Positions 50,370 through 60,740 of a DNA stretch of 64,000 bases are shown piece by piece. The DNA is from Rhineura floridana (taxonomy: Eukaryota; Chordata; Lepidosauria; Squamata; Rhineuridae): the NCBI RefSeq assembly GCF_030035675.1, contig NC_084499.1, positions 19,881,953 to 19,945,952 on the forward strand, read 5' to 3'. The notes beneath the pieces were generated by a model. That model had not been told where the DNA came from, did not search any database, and saw only the letters and a program-made list of their open reading frames with translations. Numbering within the stretch: the first letter of the stretch is position 1; every line of letters starts with the position of its first letter. The translations under genes were made by a program, and so were the position numbers.

Positions 50370-50885
50370 GCAGCGATAGCTTACCTGTGGGTGAATCTTG
50401 GTTGAAGGAGCACACCTTTCCCTGGATGATTGTGCTGAGACTCTGCCTTTACGAAAACAAGAACGCTTGCATTCATTGTAGGAAATGCATACTGGATAGG
50501 AAAGATCCTAGTTCTGGAGTTGGAGGCGCAAAGAGCCATGCTTGCTCTTTGAGGTCTGCAGGAGAGAGACACACAAAGGGAAGGGGTCTTCTCTCCGAGG
50601 GTGGGGCTTCAAGGAAGGGAGGAGTCAGGAAATGAGGCCTGCAAACCTTGAGAGTATCAGTCTAGCACCTGAAGGAAGGTCAGCACAGGTTAGGTCAGAA
50701 AGACAGTCTATGAAGCACAAGAAATGAGGTCAGCAACGACCGCTAAGACTATCGGTCTTGCACCTGAAGGAAGGTCAGCACAGGTTAGGTCAAAGGGTTA
50801 GTCTAGGAAGCTATCTACCCTTTCCCCATGCAAACCCCATCAAGCTGAGTTGCATCCCAACACTTGGAACAAATTTAACCCGTTC
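50370..50885 (+). repeat. Unclassified ~500-bp repeat (family T), possible old LTR
   Basis: Matches 61270-61725 in order: 'cgaaaacaagaacgcttgc', 'ataggaaagatcctagttct', 'gcaaagagccatgcttgct', 'cagcacaggttaggtcagaa' and 'ctaccctttccccatgcaaa'. Within it, 'gcacctgaaggaaggtcagc' recurs with a 95-bp period (50665, 50760). The size and absence of coding suit a solo LTR, but no family is assigned. Treated as an old fossil. Confidence 0.45.
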
Positions 50886-51263
50886 TGGCTTTAGTACTCT
50901 GGGCAAGCTGCTTTCCTTTCCCTGTTTTTGCATCTTGCTTGCTGTGGATGCGTCCTGAATGGCACCCGAATGCTTGCATAGTCCGGCGGTTGCTCTGGCT
51001 AACCATGGTTCTAGCCTTCCCTGCAGCCCGTTTCTCCCCCTCAATCCCTTTGGGGAATCTTTTGAGTACACTTTTGTTATCTCCCTTGCACCGTCACCAT
51101 TTGTAGGGCGATTCCATAAAATGGTGTCCAAAGTGGCTCTCAACTTATCAAAGAAATGACAATTAGTATATCAATTAAAAAAAATTAGGAATAATTTGGA
51201 AATAATCAGAATGTCAATAAGTAAATGCCAAAAATATATAAATCCACGCAACATTGTATAAAA
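50886..51263. other. Unannotated sequence
   Basis: Nothing recognised. Confidence 0.3.
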
Positions 51264-51739
51264 CAGGGTGGAGAGCTTCAGGCTTCAGGATCAAAATGTT
51301 GTTGTTGTTATTATTATTATTATTAAAGTTATAGCCCCTCTTCCTCCCATTATAAAAGCAGACATTAAAATATATTAATACACAAAATCCTTAAAAACAA
51401 ATAGCCTTCCAAACCTCTCTCTCTGACTCTGGGCACCCTCTCTAAGTCATACCCAGGCCATGCCCACTTTCCCCAGGCCACGCCCACTTTCCCCAGACCA
51501 CGCCCCTCACTTACCCTGCTTTGCATCCCCCTTGAGTGTTTACACTGGGCTAGAATGTGCCCTTCAACTCTAATTGCACCTTGGGGTTTCCGGGATGGAA
51601 GACAGAGGGGGGGCGAGTATGTAGAGAGTTAACAAAAGTAAAATTCCCACTAGTTGCTCTGTCCACCGCTGGCATCTGGTCCCTGGGAAGTTGCCCAGAA
51701 GGGAATTTGGCCCCCTGGCTGAAGAAGGTTTCCCACCCC
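51264..51739 (+). mobile_element. Non-autonomous hAT-like element (family Y) with an L2-tail insert
   Basis: Starts 'cagggtggagagcttcagg' and ends 'aaggtttcccacccctg'. An L2-like 'ccctcttcctcccattataa' stretch with GTT/ATT repeats (51297-51410) is inserted. Three tandem 'ccaggccacgcccactttcc' units lie at 51461-51505. Confidence 0.7.
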
Positions 51740-52229
51740 TGGCATCGTACAATGTGAATAAGCCAGCCTAGTTGAACAGCTTAAAACTAAAGATGCCCGG
51801 CTGAATTTTAGAAAGAAACAAATTTGTTCCCAGAGCCGGCCCAGCCGCTACGCAAAGTGAGGCGGCCACCTCAGGTGGCAGGTGCCGAGGGGCAGACAGC
51901 AGAGAGAGCGGTGTGTGCCCCCCAACCTTTTCTGCACCCCCTAAGCGTCTCCTGCTGTCCCCAGGTGTAGTGGGATGTTGGTGCCTTGTTGCTGTTGTCA
52001 AAGTAAGACTCAACATCCAGTCCAGTTGGTTTCTGTGGAATGGGAGGGCACCATTTTGTTTTATGTCTTGGGCATCTTATGTATTGCTGTGAATGTGATG
52101 TACTCATTTCCCTCTTGCCATGTATTCTTATGCATGGTGAAGCAATGAGGCTTTTCCACAGTTCTCCAGGGATGAAGTCATAGCAAGGAAAGCAGGCATG
52201 GACTTCCTACTGAGCGATCCCCCCCCCCC
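51740..52229. other. Unannotated, with one hAT-like end
   Basis: At 51832, 'cagagccggcccagccgc' resembles the hAT end of family X, and 'ggcggccacctcaggtggca' follows; no matching second end found. Confidence 0.35.
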
Positions 52230-52498
52230 TTTAAGTGACCTTTGGTCTCTTCCTAGCGAGGTTCGGCTGGCCCCTTCATTATCGGCCTTTCGTGCACAGG
52301 TGAAGACTGCTCTATTCAGATGGGCTTTTAATTATAGTAGTTAGTTTTTAACTTACTTTGTATCTAAGTCACTTAAATTGTTTAAATTGAATATAGTGAT
52401 GTTTTTTAACTGTTTCTGTTTTATTGTAAGCCGCCCTGAGTTCCTTCGAAAATAGGGCGGGGTATAAATGTTTAAAATAAATAAATAATAAATAAATT
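52230..52498 (+). mobile_element. L2 LINE C-terminus and 3' UTR, plus strand
   Basis: From 52240 the frame reads LWSLPSEVRLAPSLSAF, then VKTALFRWAFN, the typical L2 ORF2 end. The 3' UTR ends 'taagccgccctgagttcctt', 'gggcggggtataaatg' and an ATAAATAA tail. Confidence 0.85.
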
Positions 52499-52604
52499 TG
52501 GGGTGTTTCAAGGCCCAGCCCAGTTGGGAGGGGGCCTGGCAAGGCAACTATGTCTATCTATTACCCCCTCCCCACCAAAGAGCAGAATGCAGTAATATAC
52601 CCAA

Positions 52605-52690
52605 TATCAGTGCAGGCTGGTGGCTCCATGTCAGCGGGGCAGTGCAATCCACTCTGGGTTTCAGTCTGAACTTTCAAGGCGCTGTGCATC
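52605..52690. mobile_element. Half of MITE family P
   Basis: 'gcaggctggtggctccatgt', 'ggcagtgcaatccactctgg' and 'tcagtctgaactttcaagg'. Confidence 0.6.
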
Positions 52691-52734
52691 CAGCCTCACT
52701 GCCCAACGTGTCGGTTGGAAGCGATGAGAGTAAT

Positions 52735-53000
52735 GAGACCATAGGAAGTGGCCGGCTGGTGGATCAGGCCAGTGGCCCACCCAGTCCAGCAGCATGTCCT
52801 CACAGTGGCCAACCAGACGCCTATTCTGGGAAACCTGCAAGCAGACCTGAGCGCAAGAACACTCTCCCCTCCTGTGGCTTCCTGCAACTGGGATTCAGGA
52901 TACTGCTTCCTGATAGTAGAAGCAGGTCATAGCCATCATGGCTAGCTGATAGCCTCATTCTCCACGGATCTGTCTAACCCTCTTTTAAAGCCATCGAAGT
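52735..53000 (-). mobile_element. CR1 LINE 3' UTR, minus strand
   Basis: 'gtggatcaggccagtggccc', 'agtggccaaccagacgccta', 'aacactctcccctcctgtgg' and 'tctaaccctcttttaaagcc'. Confidence 0.88.
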
Positions 53001-53229
53001 GGGCGTCTGTCTGTAGGTCTTCCTCCGCTCCGTCACTGTGGGCTGCCCCGTGGCAGTCCTGAGTTGGCCTTAATCCCTGTCACACACACCTCAGCACGCA
53101 GCCCGGGTGATTGCTTCAGCCAACAGGCAGGCTACTGGAGACCCAGATCCTCGCTAAACCCTGTGTTAGCTGTATCACATTAAAAAACCAGGGTCATCTT
53201 TCGCTCACTTCCTCTGTGTCATCCTGCCT

Positions 53230-53590
53230 TCCCATGCTGGGGGTGCAATGTGGGTTAGTAACGTCTGGCGGCCCCCGTGCCTCTGAAGAAGTTCAGCTAG
53301 CCTTTATTGGGGGCCGAGTCTTTAGTGCGGCATACCCTGCCCTGTGGGACTCCTTGCCAGTAGGGGTTCGTCAGGAGCCGTCCCTGCTAGAATGTTAGAC
53401 GTCTTCTAAAAACCATATTATTCAGGCACGCCTGAAGCCTGCACCTCTTTGCCAGCTAGCTTTTATTGAAATGTTTGACGTTTTAAAATCCTTTTTACTG
53501 TGGGTTTTTTTTGGCTGTGTGTGTTGTGATGTTTTATATGAAAGAGAGGTTTATAAATATTTAAATAAAGCAAAGTAAATAATCTGGGGC
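53230..53590 (+). mobile_element. L2-like LINE C-terminus and 3' UTR, plus strand
   Basis: The reading ALWDSLPVGVRQEPSLLEC (53338-53396) is the L2 W-x-SLP motif. The 3' part ends 'gaggtttataaatatttaaa'. Confidence 0.75.
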
Positions 53591-53984
53591 TGGCGGCATT
53601 GAGCAGGGAGGCATTTCCGTGAGAGCCGAAGTGTTTCCTTGGAGAGAACCCCTTTTTTCAAGGACTTTCGAATTTCGCAATCCCAAGTCTTCCTCCTCAA
53701 ATCTGAAAGACTTAAATATCTGCTGATTCCGTAAGTCATTCTGTCCCCTCGCAAGAAAAATCTGCATTTATGTCTTGTTCCATTTGAGGTTTGCCAAAAC
53801 ACTGTGCACTCTGAAGTCATGTCTCTTCATGTTCTGCCTGATAAGGGCTTGGAGGCGATGCGCGTACATAGAATTAATCTTGATTTTTAAAGTGAACTTT
53901 GGGGCTTTTCCCTTCCTCACTTCCTCCCCTCCAATTTGCAGGAGTTGTGCTTGGAGGGGGTAGAGTTCAGGGACAGAGCAGCAG
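53591..53984. other. Unannotated sequence
   Basis: Overlapping open frames without domains; nothing recognised. Confidence 0.3.
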
Positions 53985-54180
53985 TTCAATCCCCAATGAT
54001 AGGGCTGGGAATGTCCCCTGCCTGAACTCCTGGAGAGTGGCTGCCAGTCAGTGTAGACAACACTAAGCTAGATGGACCAATGGTCTGACTTGGTATAAGG
54101 CAGCTTGATATGTTTTTATTTAATTCAAGTCTTCCTTTAGAACGACGAGGACTAGAATCTCCCTTTATTTTTAGGGGGAA
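53985..54180 (+). mobile_element. tRNA-Ala-like SINE tail followed by the family leader
   Basis: 'tggctgccagtcagtgtaga' and 'ttggtataaggcagcttgat' end one copy. 'gacgaggactagaatctcc' and 'tttatttttaggggg' begin a second whose body is absent. Confidence 0.75.
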
Positions 54181-54186
54181 AATAAT

Positions 54187-54252
54187 GGCTCCAGGTGATG
54201 GGAGTTGTAGCTCAGCAACATCTGGAGGGCCAAAGGTTCTCCGCACCTGGCA
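54187..54252. mobile_element. Palindromic hAT-like MITE arm
   Basis: 'gatgggagttgtagctcagc' and 'aacatctggagggccaaagg' run to 'ttctccgcacctgg', the TIR-like end. Confidence 0.65.
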
Positions 54253-54479
54253 CAGAAGACCTCCCTCTTGAGCCTTCCCTTTGCTGGAAACAAGCGACAC
54301 GGCTCTGTGCCTTGCCTGAACTCCTTGCAACAGCAACCTTGACTTTCTCTCTAGTTGCATTTGAAAAAGACTGCAGTTGACCTTTGATTGTTTGGACCGG
54401 GCTTCACCCGCAACTCCACGCGTGTTGGGAGAGTACGTTGGTGAGAGGCTTAGATTTCCTGCGCCTAGGATTCCGTCAG

Positions 54480-54670
54480 TGCTGTGCATTATGCTGTCAC
54501 TTTAACAGGCATGGCTTCTTCTCCCAAAGAATCCTGGGATCTGTAGTTTCTTCAGGGTGCAGAACCTTGTCAGGAAACCCCCTATTCCCCTGCAGAGCTA
54601 CAATTCCCAGAGGTCCCTGGGAAAATGGGTTTGTCTGCTATACCACTCTGGGCATTGTAGCTCTGAGAGC
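54480..54670. mobile_element. Diverged palindromic MITE family W
   Basis: 'aatcctgggatctgtagttt' and 'agagctacaattcccagagg' arms. Confidence 0.6.
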
Positions 54671-54815
54671 GGTGTGCGCCTGGCTGGAACGTACTCTTGA
54701 ACTCGGATCATGCCTTTTGCATCCCTCTGTCGTCCATCCAGGCAAGCGTGAGTTTGTGTCGAAACGAGCCTACTGCGCAAAGGTATAATTTGCAATTCTC
54801 CACCCTGTATGCAGC
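54671..54815 (+). mobile_element. Fragment of hAT-like family Y
   Basis: 'gcgcctggctggaacgtact', 'aactcggatcatgccttttg' and 'agcctactgcgcaaaggta'. Confidence 0.6.
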
Positions 54816-55119
54816 TGAAGGTGCATGTTCTCCACACGCCAGCATGATTGCCAAGACCTATTTGGTTGGTGCAGAGTATGGGCTAAGAGATCCTCTGCTT
54901 CCATTCCCTACTTGAACAACCTGTTGCTAGTTCTCATGGTTTGATGAAGCAGCACTTAAAACGTCGCCATCTTGGCTCCCCTTCTGCTCGGTCACTCCTT
55001 TCCTTGCTGGAAGATTCCTAATTCTTCGAGAAAACAATACTGGATTATGAGAGAAGAATAAATTATGCAAAATTAAGCAGACATGTGCAAATATTTATTT
55101 ACTTTGGTCAGGCTGCAGA
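54816..55119. other. Unannotated sequence
   Basis: Nothing recognised. Confidence 0.3.
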
Positions 55120-55294
55120 ATTGAACATAAGAAAAGCTCGCTGGATCAGGCCAAAGGAGGCCCATCTAGTCCAGCATCCTGTCCTCACAGTGGCCAGCCA
55201 GATGCCCATTATGGGAAGCCCACAAGCAGAACTGGAGCGCAACGGCAACTCTCCCCTCCTGTGTTTTGCAGCAACCGGTATCCAGACACATACT

Positions 55295-55725
55295 GAAAAA
55301 ATGGAAACGGACTGCCTTCAAGTCGATCCCGACTTATGGCGACCCTATGAATAGGGTTTTCATGGTAATCGGTATGCAGAGGGGGTTTACCATTGCCTGA
55401 GAGCCAGCGTGGTATAGTGGTTAAGGTGCTGGACTAGGACCTGGGAGACCAGGGTTTGAATCCACACGTAGCCATGAAGTTCACTGGGTGACCTTGGGCC
55501 AGTCACTGCCTCTCAGCCTCATGAAAACCCTATTCATAGGGTCGCCATAAGTCGGAATCAACTTGAAGGCAGTACATTTACATTTACCATTGCTTTCCTC
55601 TGAGACAGAGAGGCAGTGACTGGCGCAAGGTCACCCAGTGAGCTTCATGGCGGTGTGGGGATTTGAACCCTGGTCTCCTAGGTCCTAGTCCAGCACCTTA
55701 ACCACTATACCACACTGGCTGTCGA
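55295..55725 (-). mobile_element. Sauria-type SINE, minus strand, split by another SINE
   Basis: The tail part is 55300-55390 ('agtcgatcccgacttatggc') and the head part about 55585-55722 ('ggatttgaaccctggtctcc', 'taaccactataccacactgg'). The 12-bp TSD 'cagacacatact' flanks it (55283-55294, 55726-55737). Confidence 0.92.
55398..55584 (+). mobile_element. Sauria-type SINE, plus strand, inside the minus-strand SINE
   Basis: 'gagccagcgtggtatagtgg' to 'gccataagtcggaatcaact' and 'agtacatttacat'. It duplicates the host SINE's 'taccattgc' at both ends (about 55388-55396 and 55584-55592). Confidence 0.92.
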
Positions 55726-55825
55726 CAGACACATACTATCTCCACAAAAAGAATCTGGAGTTTTGTTGGCGTATATGCTACTGATTGGGGTCCTTTGAAG
55801 TCCTCTGGATCTGACCAAAGGGCTA

Positions 55826-55920
55826 TCTAGACTCAGAGCAGACACACTGAAATTAACAGACTTGTTAATTTCAGTGGGGTTACTCTGAGTAGAACCAATA
55901 TTGGATTCAACCCTTAATAA
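55826..55920. mobile_element. Family S short palindrome
   Basis: 'ctgaaattaacagacttgtt' pairs with 'aatttcagtggggttactct'; ends 'attggattcaaccc'. Confidence 0.65.
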
Positions 55921-55921
55921 A

Positions 55922-56200
55922 TACTATGAATACTAGAACTCACAGACATTCACTAAAGCTGGATGTTGGAAGGTTCAGGACAGACAAAAGAAAGTCCTTC
56001 ACACAGTGCATGGAATTCACTACCCACAAGAGGCAGTCACGGCTGTCAACTTGGGTGGCTTTGAAAGATGATTGGATAAATTCATGGGGGAGAAGGCTAC
56101 CAGCGGCTGCTCGCCATGATGGCTATGCTCTGCCTCTGGATTCCAGCTGCTGGAAACCGCAGGGGGGGAGGGTGTTCTTGCACAAGCCTGCGAGCTGGGC
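55922..56200 (+). mobile_element. CR1 LINE distal ORF2 and 3' UTR, plus strand
   Basis: The frame gives HSLKLDVGRFRTDKRKS (55950-56000), matching the CR1 at 24.1 kb, then 'gatggctatgctctgcctct' and 'ctgctggaaaccgcag'. Confidence 0.85.
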
Positions 56201-56374
56201 CTGAATGCCAGAGCAGTCCCTTGTGATTCCCAGCATACTGCCTCCGACAGTGGAGGGACAGCACAGCTGTCTTTTCTTTCTAAATGCACTCTGATCCCTT
56301 TAACAGCCCTGTGATCTCCAGCCGCTAGCAGGCAACTCTCTTCACCTCTGCAGAGCCATGCTGAATCCTGCTGA

Positions 56375-56830
56375 TCAAGCTGATTTGATTTCCCCGCTTA
56401 GGGGGAGTTCCAGTTTGTCATTTTTCCAATCTGTAGTTCAGTTCCCCACGCCGGTTTGTGAGTTCTTTCTTTCTTTTAAAGCCTGTGTGATAATCCTTCT
56501 GCATTTTGGTGTGAATTTTCCCCAAATATACACACTTTTGTATGCCATTTTGCCTAATATACACATTTTTTTTGGCAGGCCATCCCCTTCCCCTAATAGG
56601 ACGCATCTTTGTATATTATTTTCACAAAGGTATGAAGCTGGTGGCGCATGTTCCCCTAGTCTATGCGTAGTTGTACGCATTACTTGGCTGGAGGGCCGCT
56701 TTGCAAAATTCAGAGGCGTGCGAAATTTCAAAAGGGGGCTGCATTTTGGGTTCTGTATTGTTTTACAATTGCAGAGTGGGTAGACTGGCCTTGAAATGCA
56801 AACTGAACTGAATATCTCCCCCACCTTGAG
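56375..56830 (+). mobile_element. Repeat family U, plus orientation
   Basis: 'gtcatttttccaatctgtag', 'tcccctaataggacgcatct', 'cattacttggctggagggcc' and 'tcaaaagggggctgcatttt'. Confidence 0.75.
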
Positions 56831-57889
56831 TCTGTCTGCAACCCTACATATTTGTGTGTGTCTCCGTTAGCAAAACGGCGTGCGTGTGCTGAAGTTGAAC
56901 AGATACCTCTGCTTTTCTCGGTTTTCCCCGCTCAAGCAGGAAGAGGCCTTTCTACCCCACCCTCTTCCACGGGAGGTGCGGCGTTGGCAGTGTTGATCCT
57001 GGGGAGGTTGAGCCATGAAGGACTCCTCTCGTGCAGGAGCTCGCTGGCTTAAAGCATTTCCTCTCCCGGATTGCCCGTGCTGAGGCAAGCTTTGCGGGAA
57101 TGTGATAGGCAGGAGGAAGGCGAGGAGGCGGTGGCTGCCTGCAAAGAAAATGAAAAAAAAAAGAAGAGATGGAACAAACAGAATATATATATATATATAT
57201 GGATCTAGAGGGGGAAGCACAGAATTAAAAATAAAATGGGGCGATCGGTATCTGCCAGGCAGGCAACTGATTGGCTGCCTGGAAATGCATCTAATTACCA
57301 GGCTGTAGGTAGAGATTTGCATGAAACGAATCACAAGCCAGGGAGACAAGGTTACGCTTTAACCTTTCTTAGTCCTGTATCCGCTGTGGGGGTGTGTGGA
57401 GGGAGCAGAGGAAGGGGGGGAGGGAGGAGGAGAAACCACCTCGCAAATGAAGGGAAGAGCTTGCAGGAAATTAGCTGAAATTAACAGAGGAGTTGAGATT
57501 GCGGTTTGTCTGGATGGTGCTTATCTCTGCGACGCAGCGCACATTTTTCTGTTTGGGTTTGTCTCCCTCCCCCCCCCCCCAAAGACAGTCGTTTTGGCTT
57601 TTTGGCAAAGAGCAGCTGGGTGGGTTTCTCCTTGTGGGGGGGTATGGGGAAGGTTGGAAGGAGGTGAAGAGGCGGCTTGGCTTCTAGGCCTGTGCGTGCA
57701 ACTGGGCAGGATTGGGGGGGGAGTGGGGGCAGGAGAAGGGGATGAGATGGGGGGTCTTTCAGATGCATCCTCACTCGCTTAGTCTTGGATGGTAATGGAG
57801 ACCGGCCACCTGGGGTTGGTCCTGGTTGCTTGTGGCAGATGGTCCACGCCCCGTGGCCTGTACAGATTGCATAAACTGAAGAGTGATAG
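56831..57889. other. Unique sequence with candidate regulatory DNA
   Basis: No repeats apart from an (AT)n run at 57182-57200, a C-run near 57570 and G-rich patches (57390-57425, 57700-57760). 57236-57375 holds a cluster of transcription-factor-like motifs; see findings. Open frames here lack domains. Confidence 0.4.
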
Positions 57890-58100
57890 CCGTATGATGG
57901 GGAGCAGGGCTAGGCCTCTCTGTCTGGCCCTTGGCGCCTTCCCCTGGGCCACCATGCCTTCTCTTCCCAGGCCGTGCCTCTCCTGGAGGGCCCTGATCCA
58001 TGTTTTCCTTGAGTGCTTTTGCCTGTCTGGAACGTGTCTTGTGAGCTGTTCGATAATGGCTCTCATTTGCCTGCCTGGATGGAGGAAAGAGATGTGGAGG
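57890..58100 (+). mobile_element. Fragment of hAT-like family Y
   Basis: 'aggcctctctgtctggccct', 'cttttgcctgtctggaacgt' and 'gcctggatggaggaaagag'. Confidence 0.6.
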
Positions 58101-58204
58101 GAGGAGGGGTGTTAGCAACCTCTGACTTCTGTGGGGCTTAGAATGGGCCTGATCTTCGAAGGTGAGAGGTGCCCCTGTTGCTTGGACCACTCTTACCTCT
58201 CATC

Positions 58205-58480
58205 CAGTGATGGGGATCTCCAGCTCGGGCCATGAGTGCGGCCCTCCAGGCCTCTCTGCTTGGCCGTCAGAACTCTCCCCAGGCCACTCCCCCTCACTGG
58301 CCCTGCATCCCTTCACTTCTCTGTTCCCACCCCAAGGGCCGTTTGAGGTGAGCCGGTGTTGGAAATCGTCCACCGCTGCCCCATGTGGCCAGCAGTATCA
58401 TTACAGTTTCTCAGGAGAACCTTCCAGACTGACTCCGCCCTTCCTCCTGGGCAGGAAGGAGTTTTGGAGAGCTTCCTGCC
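58205..58480 (+). mobile_element. Fragment of hAT-like family Y
   Basis: 'gtgatggggatctccagctc', 'gcggccctccaggcctctct' and 'actctccccaggccactccc'; the distal half is diverged. Confidence 0.55.
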
Positions 58481-58489
58481 TCAGGCCCC

Positions 58490-58690
58490 GCCAACACTAT
58501 TCATTTAAAGCAGGATTGTACCACTTTAAACAGTCATGGCTTTCCCCCAAGAGTTCTGGGAACCCTAGTTTGTGAAGGGTGCTGAGTTTTAGGAAAACCT
58601 GATTCCCTTCCCAGAGCTAAAGCTCCTAGAATTCCCTGGGAAGATAAATGGATTGTTAAACCACTCTGGGAATGGTATCGTCCTGTTCAG
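58490..58690. mobile_element. Palindromic MITE family W
   Basis: 'ccaagagttctgggaaccct' and 'agagctaaagctcctagaat' arms with 'catttaaagcaggattgta' at the left. Confidence 0.65.
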
Positions 58691-58731
58691 GAGGATCCAA
58701 GGGGCTGGTATGGGTGGGTGGAGTTAGTTCA

Positions 58732-58890
58732 GGGCCTGAAGGTCCTTCATGGAGAAGCTGCCGCCTGCAGTTCAGTAGGTCACCACATGGGGCAGTTGCA
58801 CATAGATTTAGCACTTGTAGGGCTTGAAGGTCCTTCCCTGAAAGGCTGCCCCTTTGCAATTCAGTGCTTTGCCACATGGGGCACAGATCC
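58732..58890. repeat. Tandem duplication, ~88-bp period, two copies
   Basis: 'gggcctgaaggtccttc' (58732) and 'gggcttgaaggtccttc' (58820) start units that both run to 'ccacatggggca'. Diverged by several bases. Confidence 0.7.
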
Positions 58891-59034
58891 TGCAGCTCCC
58901 TTGGCAGGGGAGGGGGGAGTGACCGAGCACTTCCTACCGCAAGCGCTCAGGGGTTGGAGCTCCTCTCAGGAAGCCGTCATTGCAACCCCAAGCAATTCAT
59001 CCAGGGAGGATGTCTGGGGGAGATGCATGCCTCA

Positions 59035-59400
59035 ACAGGAAGCGCACAAGCAGGACTTGAGTGCAGCTGCAGCCCTCCCCACTTCAGAGGCGTCCAACAG
59101 CAGAGGCAGAACATGGCCACCATGGCAGGTTGCCATTAGGAAGCTTCCTTTTAAGTCAGATCCTTGGTCTATCTAGCTCAGTATTGTCTGCACTGACTGG
59201 CAGCGGCACTCCCGGGCTTCAGGCAGGGAGTCTCTCCCAGCCGTACCTGGAGATGCTGTCGGGGATTGAACTTGGGACCTTCTTCATGCAAAGCAGAGGC
59301 TCTGTTCACTGAGCTATTATGGGCCTTTGGCTGATAGCCTTATCCTCCCTGAATTGGTTTAAACCCCTTTTAAGGCCATCCAAGTGGGTGGCTGTCTTGC
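59035..59400 (-). mobile_element. CR1 LINE 3' UTR split by a SINE, minus strand
   Basis: 59035-59130 ('gcacaagcaggacttgagtg', 'gaacatggccaccatggcag') and 59329-59400 ('gctgatagccttatcctccc', 'aaggccatccaagtgggtgg') are continuous in CR1. Confidence 0.8.
59131..59328 (-). mobile_element. tRNA-Ala-like SINE inside CR1, minus strand
   Basis: 'aggaagcttccttttaagtc' (tail) to 'gggattgaacttgggacc' and 'gttcactgagctattatggg' (head). Confidence 0.88.
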
Positions 59401-59449
59401 CAATGGATGGAGAGAGAGGTGGAGGATGAATAATATCAGAAGGACCAGA

Positions 59450-59610
59450 TCCTAAGAAGAGTCCTCCGGGTCAGGTCAATGGCCTGTCTAATCCAGCCTC
59501 CTGTTCCCTCAGTGGCCAACCAGATGCCCCAATGCCTTCGCAAGCAGGACTTGAGCGTGACAGCAACACACTCTCCACCTGCAATTCCCAGCAGCTCATT
59601 CAGAGACATC
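59450..59610 (-). mobile_element. CR1 LINE 3' UTR, minus strand
   Basis: 'aatggcctgtctaatccagc', 'agtggccaaccagatgcccc' and 'caagcaggacttgagcgtga'. Confidence 0.85.
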
Positions 59611-60331
59611 TCAGAGAAGATATGGGGTGAACCCTAATGGGGCAAGGGGGTCAAGCCCCACCCCCTAATTCCAGACCCCATCACTGCCCCCCAGGCTAAT
59701 TCCATACTTTCTGTCTTGGTATTCCCAACCTCCCAAGATGTCTTGCTCCAGATTTTGTTATGATCCCAGGAGGCTGACCTGTAACTTCTTTGAGGCAATG
59801 CTGGGATTGCAGGGGGTTTGTTAAGGGGAGGCGCTGGGGGGACTGAGTAAACATGGGGGAGACATTGGAAAGTGGAGCAAAAGGACATGGGGGGCCTTCC
59901 CACCCCCATAAAACATCAGAAGCCTTTTCCAGCTGCTTCTCCTCCGCCTTCCATGTCCGACGTGCCTAACTAAGTCTAAAGCACCAATGGAAGGGTAGGA
60001 GTTCTGCCCACCTGGAGGGCCTCTGCCGGAGATCAGCTGGGGTTCTGAAGGGGTTAATTTTGTTTCGAAGCTCTCTTGGCCTTCGCTGCTGCTGGCTTGG
60101 AAGCTTGCTTGGAATGTGTGCAATGCAGAGAAAGAGGGAGAGGAAGGGAGGGGAGCAGGAAGAAAAACACCACAGGGCAGTCAGAATTGTTTCTACCTGA
60201 GAGCAGGCCCGCCAGATAGGGGCGGGAGGTTGCACAACTGCCGCAACGCATGGCACTCTCAGCAGCCCTACCCGTTTCCTTCAGCAGAAAAAAAATAAAC
60301 ATTATAGTTCTGCAGGTCTTGTTTTAAATAC
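59611..60331. other. Unannotated sequence
   Basis: Nothing recognised; open frames overlap on the minus strand without domains. Confidence 0.3.
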
Positions 60332-60740
60332 AGGAAGAGCCTTGTTGGATCCGACCAAAAGCCTGGCTAGGCCAGCATCCAGTCCCTGTTAGCTCAGGGG
60401 TGGGGAACTGCAGGCCCAAGGGTTGAATGCGGCCCTCCATGCCTCTCTGCCTGGTCCTCTGCTCTTTCCTCCAGGCCTCTTCTCTCACTGGTTCTGTTTT
60501 GCACCCCAGATATTTTAGCCTAGCTGGAATATGTCCTGGAAGGGAGGAACAGAGAGGGTTGTGCGTGTGCAAAAGGAAAATTTGCATTTGTTGCCCCACC
60601 TACTGTGGGCTCTGGCTGTGCCCACTTGTTGGCATGTGGCCCCCAGAAGGGTCCTCTTGGGCTGAAAAAAGTTCCCCAACCCTGTGTTAGCTGGTGTGGC
60701 TAATACCTGTTGACAGAACTCTCATCTTCTGACACTTGTC
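60332..60740 (-). mobile_element. CR1 LINE 3' UTR scrap split by a hAT-like insert
   Basis: 60332-60394 ('gaagagccttgttggatccg', 'ctaggccagcatccagtccc') precedes the insert; little recognisable CR1 remains after 60693. Confidence 0.6.
60395..60684 (+). mobile_element. Non-autonomous hAT-like element (family Y), complete, 290 bp
   Basis: It begins 'caggggtggggaactg' and ends 'aagttccccaaccctg', inverted. A perfect 8-bp TSD 'tgttagct' lies at 60387-60394 and 60685-60692. This is the best boundary evidence for family Y. Confidence 0.88.

Larger units (their letters stand above)
55120..55760 (-). mobile_element. CR1 LINE 3' UTR, minus strand, split by nested SINEs
   Basis: 55120-55294 reads 'gaacataagaaaagctcgct', 'agtccagcatcctgtcctca' and 'gcagcaaccggtatccagac'. 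After the SINEs a short remainder resumes from 55738. Confidence 0.85.

Noticed and set aside
56867-57349. 160-residue minus-strand open frame with a hydrophobic stretch
   Set aside because: The stretch comes from translated (AT)n and A-rich runs; no domain and no splice context.
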